Below, in pieces: positions 27,780-36,015 of a stretch of 64,000 nt of DNA. Source of the stretch: Deltaproteobacteria bacterium (GTDB lineage Bacteria > Desulfobacterota > Desulfobaccia > Desulfobaccales > 0-14-0-80-60-11); assembly GCA_030018495.1 (NCBI GenBank), contig JASEFS010000016.1, forward strand, positions 1 to 64,000. Reading direction: 5' to 3'. The notes below the pieces were generated by a model, which made no database searches, was not told where the DNA came from, and worked only from the letters and a program-made list of their open reading frames with translations. The translations under genes were made by a program, and so were the position numbers. Positions within the stretch are counted from its first letter, which is position 1. Every line of letters begins with the position of its first letter.

Positions 27780-28778
27780 ATGCTGGTTTTGGGCATAGAA
27801 ACCTCGTGTGATGAAACTGCAGCCGCGGTGGTGGCTGAGGGCCGCCATATCTTATCCAGCGTGGTAAGCACCCAGTTCGAGCTCCACGCCCAATACGGCG
27901 GGGTGGTGCCGGAAATCGCCGCCCGCCGCCACCTGGAGAACATCCTGCCGGTGATCCGGGCGGCTCTCGACCAGGCCGGCGTCACTCTTCAGGATCTGGA
28001 CGGCTTGGCCGTCACTCAGGGGCCGGGCCTCATCGGCGCCCTGGTCATCGGCATGGCCGTGGGCAAAGCCCTGGCCTATACCATGGCAAAGCCGCTGGCC
28101 GGAGTGCATCATCTCAAAGCGCACATCGCCTCGATTTTCCTGACGGCAACCCGGCCCGAGTTCCCCTTTGTGGCCTTGGTGGTCTCCGGCGGCCACACCA
28201 ACCTGTACCACGTCAGGAGCTTTCTCGACATGGACCTCATCTCCCGCAGCCGGGACGATGCCGCAGGAGAGGCCTTCGATAAAGTGGCCAAGCTCATGGG
28301 GCTGGGCTACCCCGGCGGGGTTGTGATTGAAGCCCTGGCCGCCCGCGGCAATCCGGAGGCTTACCCCCTGCCCCGGCCCCGCATCGCCGAAGAGCCCCTG
28401 ACTTTCAGCTTCAGCGGCTTAAAAACCGCGGTGGCCTATCTCCTGAAAAAACAGCCGGAAATCCTCCAGGAAAACGGCTCCCGGGCGGACCTGGCCGCCA
28501 GCTTTCAGGAGGCGGTGGTGGAATCCCTGGTGAGCCGGGCCTGGCTGGCCCTGGAAGCCGTGAGCTGCCGGCAGCTTTTGGTCGCGGGCGGCGTGGCCGC
28601 CAACAGCCGCCTGCGCGGCGCGCTTGCGGACCAGGCCCGGGCCACCGGCACCGCCCTCTTTCTGCCGCCCCTGTCACTGTGCACCGACAACGCCGCCATG
28701 GTCGCAGCCCTGGGCTATTATCTCCTCAAAAGCGGTGAACGCCTTGATTTGTCTGCCGATGTATTTTCCCGGGGTTGA
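27780..28778 (+). CDS. tsaD: tRNA N6-adenosine threonylcarbamoyltransferase
   Basis: 332 residues; transfers threonylcarbamoyl to A37 of ANN-decoding tRNAs with TsaB/TsaE. ASKHA-fold signatures: MLVLGIETSCDETAAAVV, metal-binding HHLKAH near residue 110, VSGGHTNL, DAAGEAFDKVAKLMGLGYPGG, FSFSGLKTA and VAGGVAANSRLR. Length is standard. Start at the ATG 27780; the preceding in-frame TTG is ignored. Confidence 0.96.
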   Translation: MLVLGIETSCDETAAAVVAEGRHILSSVVSTQFELHAQYGGVVPEIAARRHLENILPVIRAALDQAGVTLQDLDGLAVTQGPGLIGALVIGMAVGKALAYTMAKPLAGVHHLKAHIASIFLTATRPEFPFVALVVSGGHTNLYHVRSFLDMDLISRSRDDAAGEAFDKVAKLMGLGYPGGVVIEALAARGNPEAYPLPRPRIAEEPLTFSFSGLKTAVAYLLKKQPEILQENGSRADLAASFQEAVVESLVSRAWLALEAVSCRQLLVAGGVAANSRLRGALADQARATGTALFLPPLSLCTDNAAMVAALGYYLLKSGERLDLSADVFSRG

Positions 28779-28797
28779 CCCGCCCGGCCGAAACTTT

Positions 28798-28826
28798 TTG
28801 GGACAAGCGTTTAACTACAGTATAAT
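28798..28826 (+). promoter_or_regulatory. Putative sigma70 promoter of pncB-dedA
   Basis: TTGGGA, 17-bp spacer, TATAAT (28821-28826), about 95 bp upstream of the pncB start. Confidence 0.55.
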
Positions 28827-28921
28827 ATTGGGAATGAGCCTTCCTCACTCACCCGGCGCCTTAAGCAAGACCACCCAGGCATCTTTTATCATCCCCCTCA
28901 GGCCCCGATCAGGAGGTGGTT

Positions 28922-30295
28922 ATGGCTGAAAAGCCTTTAGGCGAACGCTTCGCCCTGCTCACGGACCTCTATCAGCTCACTATGGCGGCCTGCTACTTTG
29001 ATCAGGACATGCACGACGAAGCCACCTTCAGCCTGTTCATCCGCAAGTATCCGGACCATCGGGGCTATTTTGTGGCCGCCGGCCTGGAGGAGGCCCTCAA
29101 CTACCTGGCCACCCTGCGTTTCACCGAGGAAGACCTGGCTTACCTTGAATCCACCGGTCTTTTTCAAACCCGCTTTCTGGATTTTCTCAAGACCGTGCGG
29201 TTCACCGGCGAAGTTTTCGCGTTGCCCGAAGGCGGCATTTTCTTCAAGGACGAACCCCTCCTGGAGGTCACCGCGCCCATCATCGAGGCCCAACTGGTGG
29301 AGACTTTTATCATCAACGCGATGAGCCTTCAGACGCTTATCGCCACCAAGGCCTCGCGCTCCGTGCACGCGGCCCAGGGGCGGCCCATCGTGGATTTTTC
29401 CCTGCGCCGCACCCAGGGCACGGATGCCGGCCTCAAGGTGGCCCGGGCCTCATATCTGGTAGGCTTTCTCGGCACCAGCAACGTCCTGGCCGGGAAGCTG
29501 TACGACATCCCTATCTTCGGGACCATGGCCCACTCCTATATCACCAGCTTTAAGGACGAAATCGAGGCGTTCCGGGTCTTTGCCAAAAATTTCCCGAACA
29601 TCACCACACTGCTCATCGACACCTATGACAATTACGTGGGCGCCCGGAAGGCCGCCGAAGTCGCCAGGGAGATGGAATCCCGTGGCCAGCGCCTGCGCGC
29701 CGTGCGCCTGGACAGCGGCGATATCGCCGAAATCAGTAAAAAGGTGCGACAAATCCTTGCCGAAGAAGGCGTGGGGTACGCCAAAATTCTGGCCAGCGGC
29801 GGGTTTGACGAATACAAGATCGCCAGGGTTTTGGCCGCCGGCGGTGAAGTGGACCAACTGGCCGTGGGCACCAAAATGGGCGTCTCCGCCGACGCCCCTT
29901 ACTTCGACATCGCCTATAAAATGGTGAAATACGCCGGCCGACCGGTGATGAAGCTGTCCACCGGCAAGAGGACCCTGGTGGATCAAAAACAGGTTTTCAG
30001 GTTTTACGACGACCAGGGTAATATGGCCCGGGATGTCATCGCCTTGCGTCAGGAAGAATTGCCCGGCGGTCAGCCCTTGCTGGAAAAAGTCATGGACCGG
30101 GGCCGCGTCACCAAACAATTGCCTGATCTCAAGCAAAGCCGCGATTATTTCGCGTCGCAGTTCACCTCGCTGCCGCAAGCTTATAAAGATATTGAAAATC
30201 CCGCCGCGTATCCGGTAAGTTTAAGTGCGGGTCTGGAGAAGTTGCAGAGCCGCATTGAGCAGGAAATCCTCGAGCGGGAATTGGGGGAAAGCTGA
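28922..30295 (+). CDS. pncB: Nicotinate phosphoribosyltransferase
   Basis: 457 residues; makes nicotinate mononucleotide from nicotinate and PRPP in NAD salvage. Signatures: LLTDLYQLTMA near the N-terminus, IVDFSLRRTQGTDAGL with the active-site His replaced by the LRRTQG context typical of this subgroup, FGTMAHSY, DTYDN, VRLDSGDI, ASGGFDEYKI and GTKMGVSADAP. Start at ATG 28922, 5 bp after a perfect AGGAGGT; the earlier GTG overlaps the RBS. Starts a run of close or overlapping + strand genes (dedA, phosphorylase, DUF1786, MBL). Confidence 0.93.
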   Translation: MAEKPLGERFALLTDLYQLTMAACYFDQDMHDEATFSLFIRKYPDHRGYFVAAGLEEALNYLATLRFTEEDLAYLESTGLFQTRFLDFLKTVRFTGEVFALPEGGIFFKDEPLLEVTAPIIEAQLVETFIINAMSLQTLIATKASRSVHAAQGRPIVDFSLRRTQGTDAGLKVARASYLVGFLGTSNVLAGKLYDIPIFGTMAHSYITSFKDEIEAFRVFAKNFPNITTLLIDTYDNYVGARKAAEVAREMESRGQRLRAVRLDSGDIAEISKKVRQILAEEGVGYAKILASGGFDEYKIARVLAAGGEVDQLAVGTKMGVSADAPYFDIAYKMVKYAGRPVMKLSTGKRTLVDQKQVFRFYDDQGNMARDVIALRQEELPGGQPLLEKVMDRGRVTKQLPDLKQSRDYFASQFTSLPQAYKDIENPAAYPVSLSAGLEKLQSRIEQEILERELGES

Positions 30296-30302
30296 CACTC
30301 AC

Positions 30303-30914
30303 ATGGGAATCACAGAAACGATCTGCGTTTACAATACCTTGTTTATCCAAAAATGCAGCTACATCGGGGTCTTCGTGCTCATGGCCCTGGAGAGCATGAT
30401 CGCGCCGGTGCCCAGCGAACTGGTGATGCCTTTCGCCGGATTCCTCATTTTCACCGGCCATTTCGATCCGGTCTGGGTAATGGCGGCCAGCAGCCTGGGG
30501 TCTCTTGTCGGCTCCCTGATTTCCTACGGCATGGGCGTCCTGGGGGAGCCCGTAGTGCAGCGTTACGGGCGTTATCTGCTGCTGAACCAACACCACTTGG
30601 AATGGACCAAAAAATTTTTTGACCGCCACGGCGGCAAGACCATCTTCATATCCCGCTTTATTCCCGTGGTGCGCCATCTTATCTCCATTCCCGCGGGCAC
30701 GGCCCGCATGCCGCTGGCACCTTTCATCCTGTTTACCGCAGTCGGGGCTACCATGTGGAACGGCTTTCTCACCTACTGCGGCGTGCGGCTCAAGGAAAAC
30801 TGGCGCCTGATTCAGGAATACACCCATTTTCTCGATTTTCTGGTGCTTGCCGCCCTCCTGGCCGCGGCCGCCTATTTCCTCTGGAAAGTAAAAAACTCAC
30901 GGAACGCGGCATGA
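30303..30914 (+). CDS. DedA/SNARE-associated family membrane protein
   Basis: 203 residues with several membrane helices. DedA motifs: ALESMIAPVPSELVMPFAG (about 26-44) and FISRFIPVVRHLISIPAG (about 119-136) with the conserved Arg and Gly-Pro-type pattern. Family members are inner-membrane undecaprenyl-phosphate or phospholipid transporters (DedA superfamily). ATG at 30303, 5 bp after pncB. Its TGA overlaps the ATG of the next gene (ATGA), suggesting translational coupling. Confidence 0.9.
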   Translation: MGITETICVYNTLFIQKCSYIGVFVLMALESMIAPVPSELVMPFAGFLIFTGHFDPVWVMAASSLGSLVGSLISYGMGVLGEPVVQRYGRYLLLNQHHLEWTKKFFDRHGGKTIFISRFIPVVRHLISIPAGTARMPLAPFILFTAVGATMWNGFLTYCGVRLKENWRLIQEYTHFLDFLVLAALLAAAAYFLWKVKNSRNAA

Positions 30915-31810
30915 CAAAAAAGGTAAAGATACTAAGGGAAGGGGGCCAGGAGTCTCAGCTCCATGCACCCTTTTTCGAATCCCGTCCCTCAACCCCATAT
31001 CGGGAGCACGGCCTTCCAGCCCGTGCGCCACAGGCAAAATGCCTGCGCTTCCCGTACAACCCCGACAGTCCTGCCCTCATCAACCCGGTGCGGGAGCCGG
31101 GAGAAGAAGCGGTGGCGGCCCGGGTCGTACTGGTCTCCACGAAGTCGGACTTTCAGCTTTTGGGCCGCTTGCTCGGCGCCAAGCAGCCGCCCCGCCGCCT
31201 CTGGGACTGCGCGCTGCGCTCCGGGTCATGGGCGGCAAAGCCGATGGCGGTGGCCGGGCCGGTCCTGGGAGCGCCTTATGCCGCCATGGTGCTGGAAAAG
31301 CTCATCGCCTTGGGAGCCAAGGCGGTGATTTTTCTGGGGTGGTGCGGCTCTCTGCAGAACGGTCTGCCGGTGGGTTCCCTGGTGCTGCCCGCAGCCGTGC
31401 TGGGGGAAGACGGCGTTTCGCCTCATTATCAAGCCGGTGAAACTGATATTTTGCCTGATCCCGCACTCCGTTGCGCTTTGGAGCGATTTTTGTCCGCCGA
31501 TCTGCCTGAAGGAATTTCCTGGCGTTCCGGCCCGGTCCTGACCACTGACGCTTACTACCGGGAAACCGCAGAGATGGTGCAGCATTATCAGCATCATGGC
31601 GCGCTGGCGGTGGATATGGAACTGGGCGCCCTCCTGGCCGTCGGGCGCTTTCGGGGATTGCCGGTGGCCGGACTGCTGGCGGTTTCCGATGAGCTTTTCA
31701 GCTTGAGTTGGCGTTCGGGTCATCGATCATCCCGCCTGCGCCAGGCCCGGGAAACTGCGGCCCGCGTTTCCCTGGCGGCGCTGGCGGCCTGGGAAGAAGA
31801 TCATGCTTGA
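30911..31810 (+). CDS. Nucleoside phosphorylase-superfamily protein with palindrome-derived N-terminal segment
   Basis: 299 residues. The PNP/UDP phosphorylase fold covers about 75-290: VAGPVLGAPYAAMVLEKLIALGAKAVIFLGWCGSLQ, LVLPAAVLGEDG, TTDAYYRE, HGALAVDMELGALL and GLLAVSDE. VDMELGALL supplies the nucleoside-binding Met-Glu. Residues about 25-45 (REHGLPARAPQAKC) are translated from a GCACGGCCTTCCAGCCCGTGC / CAGGCAAAATGCCTG palindrome (30995-31047), so the N-terminus carries inserted repeat. Overlaps dedA by 4 bp and the DUF1786 gene by 8 bp. Substrate not determined; candidates are MTA/SAH, purine nucleosides or uridine. Confidence 0.8.
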   Translation: MTKKVKILREGGQESQLHAPFFESRPSTPYREHGLPARAPQAKCLRFPYNPDSPALINPVREPGEEAVAARVVLVSTKSDFQLLGRLLGAKQPPRRLWDCALRSGSWAAKPMAVAGPVLGAPYAAMVLEKLIALGAKAVIFLGWCGSLQNGLPVGSLVLPAAVLGEDGVSPHYQAGETDILPDPALRCALERFLSADLPEGISWRSGPVLTTDAYYRETAEMVQHYQHHGALAVDMELGALLAVGRFRGLPVAGLLAVSDELFSLSWRSGHRSSRLRQARETAARVSLAALAAWEEDHA

Positions 31811-32867
31811 AGGTCCTCTCCTGACCATCGATGTGGGCGGCGGCACCCAGGACCTGTTCCTTTGGCAGGCCGGCCAGGCGGTGGAAAACGCCGTCAAGAT
31901 GGTAGTCCCGGCCCCCACCCAAATTGCCGCCAGGCGCATTCAGCGTTGCACTTCTCAGAAAGCCGCTATTTTCCTCACCGGCCGCCTCATGGGGGGCGGA
32001 GCCGTATCCCAGGCGGTGCGCCGTCATCTGGCCCGGGGGCTTAAGGCTTATGCCCGGCCTGAAGTGGCCTTGACTCTCCATGACAATCTCCAGGCAGTGC
32101 GGCAGTGGGGCGTCATCCTGGCTGAAACTGCGCCGCCGGAAGCCGTGGAGATAACTTTGGGCGACGTCGACCCGGAGGTTCTGCAAAAAATCTGCGACAC
32201 CTTTGCCATTCCCTTTCCCAGGCATTTTGCTGTAGCCGTCCAGGATCACGGCTTTAATCCCGGCGGCAGCAACCGCCTTTTCCGCTTCCAGCACTGGGAA
32301 AGGGTCCTGGCCCAGGGAAGCCGCCTGGCTGACCTGGCATACTTTGAGCCGCCGGAGTATCTCACCCGGATGAAAGCAGTAGCCGCGACCCTGCCCGGAG
32401 CCCTGTTGATGGACACCTGCACCGCCGGAGTTCGGGGCGCGCTTCTGGAGGACGGGGCCCGTAAGCAGCGTGACCGGGGCCTAACTGTCGTCAACCTGGG
32501 CAACGCCCACACCTTTGCCGCCTTGATTCAGGGGGACCGCCTCTTGGGCGTGTATGAACACCATACCGGGCTGTTGAATTCTGAAAAACTTTTCAATCAC
32601 TTGCGCCGTTTTCAAGCCGGAGAACTCACCAACGAAGAAATTTTCAGTGACAACGGGCACGGCTGCGCCTATGCACCGGATTACTCCCCCGGACATTTCT
32701 TTGCTTTCACAGTTTTCACCGGCCCTCAGCGCCGCTTGGCCAGGGGCTGGCCCGACGGCATCTTCGCAGCTCCCTTCGGCGACATGATGCTCACCGGCTG
32801 CTTCGGCCTGGCAGACGCCTTTTTCGAGGCAAAAAAAATTCCCCTTTCCTTGGGGGAGCCTTTATAA
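31803..32867 (+). CDS. DUF1786 (COG4012) actin-like ATPase-fold protein
   Basis: 354 residues. It opens with LLTIDVGGGTQDLFLW, the phosphate-1-like loop of actin/Hsp70-fold proteins, and has MDTCTAGVRGALL and VVNLGNAHTFAALIQGDRLLGVYEHHTG as a second phosphate-like region. This fits the DUF1786/COG4012 family, which has no assigned reaction. The 8-bp overlap with the phosphorylase gene argues that the two products work together. The family is commoner in archaea and anaerobic bacteria (from memory). Confidence 0.8.
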   Translation: MLEGPLLTIDVGGGTQDLFLWQAGQAVENAVKMVVPAPTQIAARRIQRCTSQKAAIFLTGRLMGGGAVSQAVRRHLARGLKAYARPEVALTLHDNLQAVRQWGVILAETAPPEAVEITLGDVDPEVLQKICDTFAIPFPRHFAVAVQDHGFNPGGSNRLFRFQHWERVLAQGSRLADLAYFEPPEYLTRMKAVAATLPGALLMDTCTAGVRGALLEDGARKQRDRGLTVVNLGNAHTFAALIQGDRLLGVYEHHTGLLNSEKLFNHLRRFQAGELTNEEIFSDNGHGCAYAPDYSPGHFFAFTVFTGPQRRLARGWPDGIFAAPFGDMMLTGCFGLADAFFEAKKIPLSLGEPL

Positions 32868-32894
32868 TAGCGAAGATCATCGAAAGGGCGCGCC

Positions 32895-33776
32895 ATGGAG
32901 ATCCGATTTTGGGGCACCCGGGGCTCCATCCCTTCACCCGGACCCCAGACGCTGCATTTCGGCGGCAACACCACTTGCGTGGAAATCCTCCTGGACTCCG
33001 GCCGGCGTATCATCATTGATGCCGGGACCGGCATCCGGGTCTTGGGGGAACATCTGAAAACCAGCACTGCCACGGTCCGGATGCATCTCCTCCTGACTCA
33101 CAACCATTGGGACCACCTTCTGGGCCTGCCGTTTTTCGACCCCATCTACCGTGAAGATACGGAAATTCTTATAGACGGCTGGCCGCTGGCCTTTCAGGCC
33201 CTTACCCGGGTGTTCGACGATCACATGGGAGACGGCTTTTTTCCAGTGGCCTTCGATCAGCTCAAAGCCCGCATCAGCTTCATCAACCGCCTGGCCCGGG
33301 GGCCGCTGGTATTGGATGATGTGCTGATCGAGGCCATGCCCGTTAACCATCCCCAGGGCTGCCTCGGCTTTCGCCTGCGGGAAGGGAACCACACTTTGGT
33401 ATTTATTACGGACAACGAACTGGGCCACGACGAGGGGCGACGCTTCCGGGATTTTGTCAGATTCGCCCAGGATTGCCATTTGCTGATTCATGATGCCCAA
33501 TATCTGCCTGAGGAAATGCCGGAGCACCGGGGCTGGGGCCACTCCACTTATGAAGAAGCGGTGCGTCTGGCAGTGGAGGCCAAGGCCAAGCGGTTGGTTC
33601 TTACCCACCATGATCCGGGCCGCAGCGACGCCGAAGTCAAACTCATCCTGCAAGCCGCTCGGAAACTGGTCTCAGGCAAGCGCGGTTCTCCGAAAATAGA
33701 TGCTGCCCGGGAGGGGGCCAGCTATCGCCTCCCGGAAGTCCATCCTGAGGCCCGCCGCCAGGCTGCTTCGCCCTGA
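32895..33776 (+). CDS. Metallo-beta-lactamase-fold hydrolase
   Basis: 293 residues. It starts MEIRFWGTRGSIPSPG, typical of an MBL subfamily that includes cAMP/c-di-nucleotide phosphodiesterase-like and RNase Z-like enzymes. Metal ligands: THNHWDHLLG (HxHxDH), NHPQG, TDNELGHD and a C-terminal LTHHDP. Soluble, no signal peptide. Some relatives are response-regulator outputs, but no receiver domain is present. Follows DUF1786 by 27 bp and probably ends the operon. Confidence 0.85.
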   Translation: MEIRFWGTRGSIPSPGPQTLHFGGNTTCVEILLDSGRRIIIDAGTGIRVLGEHLKTSTATVRMHLLLTHNHWDHLLGLPFFDPIYREDTEILIDGWPLAFQALTRVFDDHMGDGFFPVAFDQLKARISFINRLARGPLVLDDVLIEAMPVNHPQGCLGFRLREGNHTLVFITDNELGHDEGRRFRDFVRFAQDCHLLIHDAQYLPEEMPEHRGWGHSTYEEAVRLAVEAKAKRLVLTHHDPGRSDAEVKLILQAARKLVSGKRGSPKIDAAREGASYRLPEVHPEARRQAASP

Positions 33777-33856
33777 ACCAACGGCCTCTTCAATTCAGCC
33801 CCCTTTAAAGCCGCGGATAAAATGCTAAAGAAAATTGCCTATCAGGAGAAGCATGG

Positions 33857-34129
33857 ATGAACTGGCAGGTGTTCTGGATTACTTTGGGAACTGTTTTTCT
33901 GGCGGAAATGGGCGACAAAACTCAGCTCGCCGCGTTGTCCATGACCGCGGATACCCGGGCCCCGGTGGCGGTTTTCCTGGGAGCCTCCCTGGCCCTTTGC
34001 CTGGCCACCCTGCTGGGGGTGGTTTTCGGCGGCGTCCTGTCTCATTATGTCCCGCAGCACATCATTAAAAAAGCCGCGGGGATTGCCTTCATTGCTATCG
34101 GCGGTTTGATTCTCTTGGGAAAATGGTGA
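33857..34129 (+). CDS. TMEM165/GDT1 (UPF0016) half-length membrane protein
   Basis: 90 residues with three hydrophobic helices and the family signature EMGDKTQLAAL (residues 17-27). GDT1 proteins are Mn2+/Ca2+ exporters and usually carry two ExGDKT repeats in about 190 residues. This one has a single repeat and ends cleanly, the known half-size form thought to dimerise. There is no second half in the next 200 bp. RBS AGGAGA 7 bp before the ATG. Confidence 0.85.
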   Translation: MNWQVFWITLGTVFLAEMGDKTQLAALSMTADTRAPVAVFLGASLALCLATLLGVVFGGVLSHYVPQHIIKKAAGIAFIAIGGLILLGKW

Positions 34130-34332
34130 TTTTATCCAGGGCAGACATTGCCCGCCTTGGGCAAGAAACTGGAACCGCTTTAAGATTGCTGTTAGGCCCG
34201 ATACTTGCCCGGAAGATTTGCCTTCCTCTTTTTTTCTCCTGAATTTTTGGTAAACTGTACGTCAACCGTTTGTCTATATTAGGCTTTTTTTTTGCCGCGG
34301 AACCGGCTGCCGGACTGCGGCTCCTTATCGAT

Positions 34333-34896
34333 ATGGCAGATTCCCGGTCCGCTCCCGCACCCAACTTGGTACTCATCGGTTATCGGGCCACCGGCAAAAG
34401 TTCTGTCGGCAGGGATTTGGCCGACCGCCTCAACCGTCCCTTTGTGGACCTGGACGAAGTCCTGGTCCAGGAGGCCGGCCGCGCCATTGTCGATATTGTG
34501 GCCCAGGGCGGTTGGGAAGATTTTCGCCGGCGGGAGAAGGAACTGGCGCAACGCTTCAGCCGCACCGGAGGCAAGGTTTTGGCCAGCGGCGGCGGCGTGG
34601 TCCTGGACCAGGAAAATGTCCAGGTCCTAAGGGAAAGCGGCATTTTAATCTGGCTCAAAGCCGACCCCCAGGTCATCAGGCAGCGCCTGGGGCTGGATGC
34701 CGCCACCCAGGCCTTCAGGCCCAGTTTGACCGGGGCCGACGCTCTGGCCGAAGTGGAGGAAGTGCTGGCCCAGCGGGAGCCCCTCTACCGGGACGCGGCG
34801 CATTTTGTCATCGATACCACAAAATTGTCCATCCCTGAAGTGGTGGATCGCATTTTACAGGCAATAGCCGAATACGGGCTGCCAAATTTTGTGTGA
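34333..34896 (+). CDS. aroK: Shikimate kinase
   Basis: 187 residues; phosphorylates shikimate. Walker A GYRATGKSS, the acidic shikimate-binding VDLDEVL, the arginine in WEDFRRREKEL, SGGGVV and lid region RPSLTG. The ATG at 34333 is chosen since conserved sequence begins about 12 residues later; a TTG at 34270 is possible. First gene of an aromatic amino-acid cluster with aroC and tyrA. Confidence 0.93.
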   Translation: MADSRSAPAPNLVLIGYRATGKSSVGRDLADRLNRPFVDLDEVLVQEAGRAIVDIVAQGGWEDFRRREKELAQRFSRTGGKVLASGGGVVLDQENVQVLRESGILIWLKADPQVIRQRLGLDAATQAFRPSLTGADALAEVEEVLAQREPLYRDAAHFVIDTTKLSIPEVVDRILQAIAEYGLPNFV

Positions 34897-34962
34897 CATC
34901 TATGCTGGCAATCTCCACCCTAAAACATCCGGCCACTGACCACCGGCCACTGGCAGCTGACC

Positions 34963-36015
34963 ATGTCGGGTAACACCTTCGGGCGCATTTTCCGGGTGAC
35001 CACCTGGGGTGAATCCCACGGCCCCGCAGTGGGGGCCGTTATTGACGGCTGCCCTCCCCGCTTGGCGCTGAGCCCGGCTGATATCGACCGGGAACTGGCC
35101 CGGCGCCGCCCCGGCGTGCAGGCTCATGCCACGAGTCGCCGGGAGGCGGATAAGGTGGAAATATTATCCGGCGTTTTCGAAGGCCTTACCACCGGGACGC
35201 CCATAAGCCTGCTCATCTACAATAAAGACGTGCGCAGCCAGGACTATGAGGCGTTCAAGAATCTCTACCGTCCCGGCCACGGCGACATCACCTACCAGGC
35301 CAAGTACGGCATCCGGGACTACAAGGGCGGCGGACGGGCGTCGGCCCGGGAAACCGCCGCGCGGGTGGCCGCAGGGGCCGTGGCCCAGAAAATCCTTGAC
35401 CGGGAAAGCATCCAGGTGCTGGCATATACCCTGGAATTGGGCGGCGTCAAGGCCCAGCGCCTGGTGGAGGCCGCGATCTGGGACAATCCGTATTTTTGCG
35501 CGGACCCGGACGCGGTTGAGGCTATGAGCCGCCGCATCGCCGAGGTGAAAAGTCAGGGCGATTCTCTTGGGGGCGTTGTGGAAGTGCGGGTCAAAAACTG
35601 TCCCGCGGGTCTGGGTGAGCCGGTTTTTGACAAACTGGACGCGGCTCTGGCCCACGCGGTCATGTCCGTGGGCGCGGTTAAGGGCGTGGAAATCGGCGCC
35701 GGCTTCGCCGCGGCCCGGATGCTGGGAAGTGAAAACAACGACACCATCCTGCCGTCCGGTTTCGCGTCCAACAACGCCGGCGGCATCCTGGCCGGCATTT
35801 CCAACGGCGACGACATCATCATCCGGGCCGCTGTCAAACCCATCCCATCCATCGCCCGGGAGCAGCAAACCGTCGACACCCAGGGCCGACCGCGTCCCCT
35901 CAGCATTAAGGGCCGCCACGACATCAGCGCCATCCCGCGCATCGTGCCCGTGCTCGCGGCCATGGTGCGCCTCACCCTGGCCGACTTCCTCCTCCGCCAG
36001 AGGGCAATTGCATGA
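34963..36015 (+). CDS. aroC: Chorismate synthase
   Basis: 350 residues; converts EPSP to chorismate using reduced FMN. Signatures: GRIFRVTTWGESHGPAVG, RRRPGVQAHATSRREADKVE, GHGDITYQAKYGIRDYKGGGRASARETA (across about residues 105-132) and GILAGISNGDDIIIRAAVKPIPSI. Full length. The upstream gap has short CCACTGACC heptamer-like repeats (34932-34960). Its stop overlaps the tyrA start (ATGA). Confidence 0.96.
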   Translation: MSGNTFGRIFRVTTWGESHGPAVGAVIDGCPPRLALSPADIDRELARRRPGVQAHATSRREADKVEILSGVFEGLTTGTPISLLIYNKDVRSQDYEAFKNLYRPGHGDITYQAKYGIRDYKGGGRASARETAARVAAGAVAQKILDRESIQVLAYTLELGGVKAQRLVEAAIWDNPYFCADPDAVEAMSRRIAEVKSQGDSLGGVVEVRVKNCPAGLGEPVFDKLDAALAHAVMSVGAVKGVEIGAGFAAARMLGSENNDTILPSGFASNNAGGILAGISNGDDIIIRAAVKPIPSIAREQQTVDTQGRPRPLSIKGRHDISAIPRIVPVLAAMVRLTLADFLLRQRAIA

